Part shown: positions 5,435-5,591 of the stretch, one piece after another | Layout of the letters: each line of letters begins with the position of its first letter | Position numbering within the stretch: the first letter of the stretch is position 1 | Source: Dermatophilaceae bacterium | Lineage (GTDB): Bacteria; Actinomycetota; Actinomycetes; Actinomycetales; Dermatophilaceae | Direction: 5' to 3' | Length of the DNA: 5,591 nucleotides | NCBI GenBank assembly: GCA_013361975.1 | Contig: JABFXB010000445.1 | Coordinates: forward strand, 1 to 5,591 | Position numbers and translations under genes: made by a program | Notes under the pieces: model-generated | Seen by the model: only the letters and a program-made list of their open reading frames with translations | What the model was told of the DNA's origin: nothing | Databases searched by the model: none

Positions 5435-5591
5435 ATGGAGTTCACCGAGGTGGTCCGCGCCCGACGCATGGTCCGCCGCTACGACCCCGATCGACCGGTG
5501 CCCAGGGAGGTCGTGGAGCGGTGCCTCGCCAACGCCGTGCGCTCCCCCAGCGCCGGCTTCAGCCAGGGCTGGGACTTCCTCGTGCTCACCA
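5435..5591 (+). CDS. Nitroreductase-family protein, N-terminal fragment (runs off the window)
   Basis: The ATG at 5435-5437 opens a frame that stays open to the window edge, giving 52 residues. The sequence has the N-terminal landmarks of FMN-dependent nitroreductases (PF00881): a helix ending in RRMVRRYDPDRPVP (10-23), with the Arg-rich RRMVR segment that contacts the FMN phosphate in this family, a helix EVVERCLANAVRSP (25-38), and the flavin-binding block SPSAGFSQGWDF (37-48). Family members are homodimeric flavoenzymes that reduce diverse substrates with NAD(P)H; the specific substrate cannot be inferred. There is no visible Shine-Dalgarno sequence before the ATG, and a weak -10-like CAGTCT ends six bases before it, so a leaderless message is possible. 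The gene is divergent from the GNAT fusion and shares an 80-base intergenic region with it. The rest of the protein lies outside the window. Confidence 0.88.
   Translation, partial: MEFTEVVRARRMVRRYDPDRPVPREVVERCLANAVRSPSAGFSQGWDFLVLT

Noticed and set aside
1..5591. CRISPR arrays, insertion sequences, tRNA/rRNA genes, prophage or defence genes
   Set aside because: I saw no regularly spaced repeats, transposase motifs, terminal repeats, tRNA-like cloverleaf or defence-type domains. Nearly all bases are accounted for by housekeeping-type genes.

Overview
The window is very GC-rich. The coding strands show a strong G/C preference at third codon positions, which produces several long but spurious antisense reading frames. 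The gene set is typical of an actinobacterium: a SepH tail, an actinobacterial-type TK1-like thymidine kinase, a DUF5998 protein and a GNAT/acyl-CoA-synthetase fusion. I would place it among high-GC Actinomycetes, possibly Micrococcales, but the genus cannot be read from this sequence. I see no sign of a mobile element, phage, CRISPR array or RNA gene.

Layout from left to right: (1) the last 37 codons of a plus-strand gene whose C-terminus matches the conserved tail of SepH, a cell-division protein acting on FtsZ; (2) a short convergent gap with two overlapping GC-rich hairpins; (3) four minus-strand genes packed tightly and read from right to left: a 901-residue GNAT-acetyltransferase/NDP-forming acyl-CoA-synthetase fusion (5354 to 2649), a DUF5998 protein (2612 to 2013), a nucleotide-pyrophosphatase/alkaline-phosphatase superfamily enzyme (2003 to 855) and thymidine kinase (843 to 151); (4) an 80-base divergent intergenic region; (5) the first 52 codons of a plus-strand nitroreductase-family protein that runs off the window.

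The gaps inside the minus-strand cluster are 36, 9 and 11 bases. One operon driven from the 5355-5434 region is therefore the simplest reading, with the phosphatase-like gene probably translated by coupling to the DUF5998 stop because it has no visible Shine-Dalgarno sequence. The genes do not form an obvious pathway. The first probably senses or modifies acyl-CoA/lysine status, the last salvages thymidine to dTMP, the third is a cytoplasmic metal-dependent phosphoesterase of unknown substrate, and DUF5998 has no known function. The most interesting points are the altered active-site signatures in the synthetase half of the fusion, the unexplained DUF5998 protein with its Cys/His cluster, and a perfect 12-bp inverted repeat inside the fusion gene. 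That repeat is built from two copies of a 10-bp palindrome. I found no system I could call clearly new; the region looks like a conserved actinobacterial housekeeping neighbourhood whose collective role is unclear.
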